From Pseudomonadota bacterium (GTDB taxonomy: Bacteria > SAR324 > XYD2-FULL-50-16 > JAHJRI01): a stretch of DNA of 22,852 bases. This document shows, one piece after another, positions 22,775 through 22,852 of the stretch (positions within the stretch are counted from its first letter, which is position 1; the number at the start of each line of letters is the position of its first letter). The stretch spans positions 1-22,852 of the forward strand of contig JAKSDL010000842.1 in NCBI GenBank assembly GCA_022360105.1. Reading direction: 5' to 3'. The position numbers and the translations under genes were made by a program. Under the pieces are notes generated by a model. The model did not search any database and was not told the DNA's origin. It saw only the letters and a program-made list of their open reading frames with translations.

Positions 22775-22852
22775 AACCGGAAGACAAATAGCTCCCGTTC
22801 TTCTTGAATGGTTTTGATCCAGTTAAAAAACCATACTGAGCATTCTCATCGG

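Larger units (their letters stand above)
22460..22852. other. Gene-free 393-nt end region carrying repeats
   Basis: No credible coding frame is present. The stretch carries one dispersed repeat (22529-22558) and three related palindromes (22616-22645, 22703-22729, 22749-22774). The end of the window shows nothing recognisable. Confidence 0.6.

Noticed and set aside
1..22852. Reassigned genetic code in which UGA is not a stop
   Set aside because: UGA ends several normal-length genes here (for example at 1197-1199, 13630-13632, 16482-16484 and 17258-17260), so it is a stop by default.

Overview
The window looks like chromosomal DNA of a moderately AT-rich, anaerobic or microaerophilic Gram-negative bacterium. 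The most likely group is Desulfobacterota: there is a ZraSR/NtrC-type two-component pair, Tat-exported iron-sulfur redox proteins, FolE2-type GTP cyclohydrolase, and two genes that make sense only if UGA is read as selenocysteine. The assignment is inferred from gene content, not from a marker gene. I saw no rRNA, tRNA, CRISPR array or transposase.

Layout. 1-2562: the 3' part of a membrane histidine kinase and its sigma-54 activator response regulator, in the same orientation and overlapping. 2667-3976: a secreted DUF3047 protein and a histidine phosphatase. 4081-4557 (minus): a Bcp-type peroxiredoxin split by an in-frame UGA at its peroxidatic position. 4558-5495: an unusual gene-poor stretch with a 40-residue lipoprotein ORF, a Cys-rich micro-ORF, strong hairpins and a ~115-nt element closed by an inverted repeat. 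5496-7275: a two-gene ABC-2 exporter (YadGH-like). 7312-7839 (minus): an orphan CheW. 8288-11340: a VTT-domain membrane protein, a RibD-C/DHFR-like reductase, a CDP-alcohol phosphatidyltransferase (minus) and folE2.

11511-16484 (plus): a compact four-gene redox module: membrane-anchored DUF6599-like protein, Tat-signal DUF362 protein, a NapH/NapG-like membrane ferredoxin with six four-cysteine cluster sites, and a Tat-signal aldo/keto reductase with a C-terminal four-cysteine site. The first three genes overlap or nearly abut.

16503-21612 (minus), convergent with the module above: a HIT-like protein, then a tight run of family-2 glutamate-cysteine ligase, a VTT-domain membrane protein, a secreted DUF547 protein, a second UGA-containing thioredoxin-fold selenoprotein (U-x-x-C) and a membrane-anchored dual-specificity-type phosphatase. 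This links low-molecular-weight thiol synthesis to a selenocysteine redox enzyme. 21613-22852 holds a DUF3592 membrane protein in a repeat-rich region with REP-like palindromes.

The most important result is that conventional gene calling truncates two selenoproteins here (UGA at 4423-4425 and 17768-17770). Each has a hairpin at a suitable distance after the UGA, and both apical loops begin AGUU. UGA also serves as an ordinary stop in the same window, including at the end of the second selenoprotein gene, so a changed genetic code is not the explanation.
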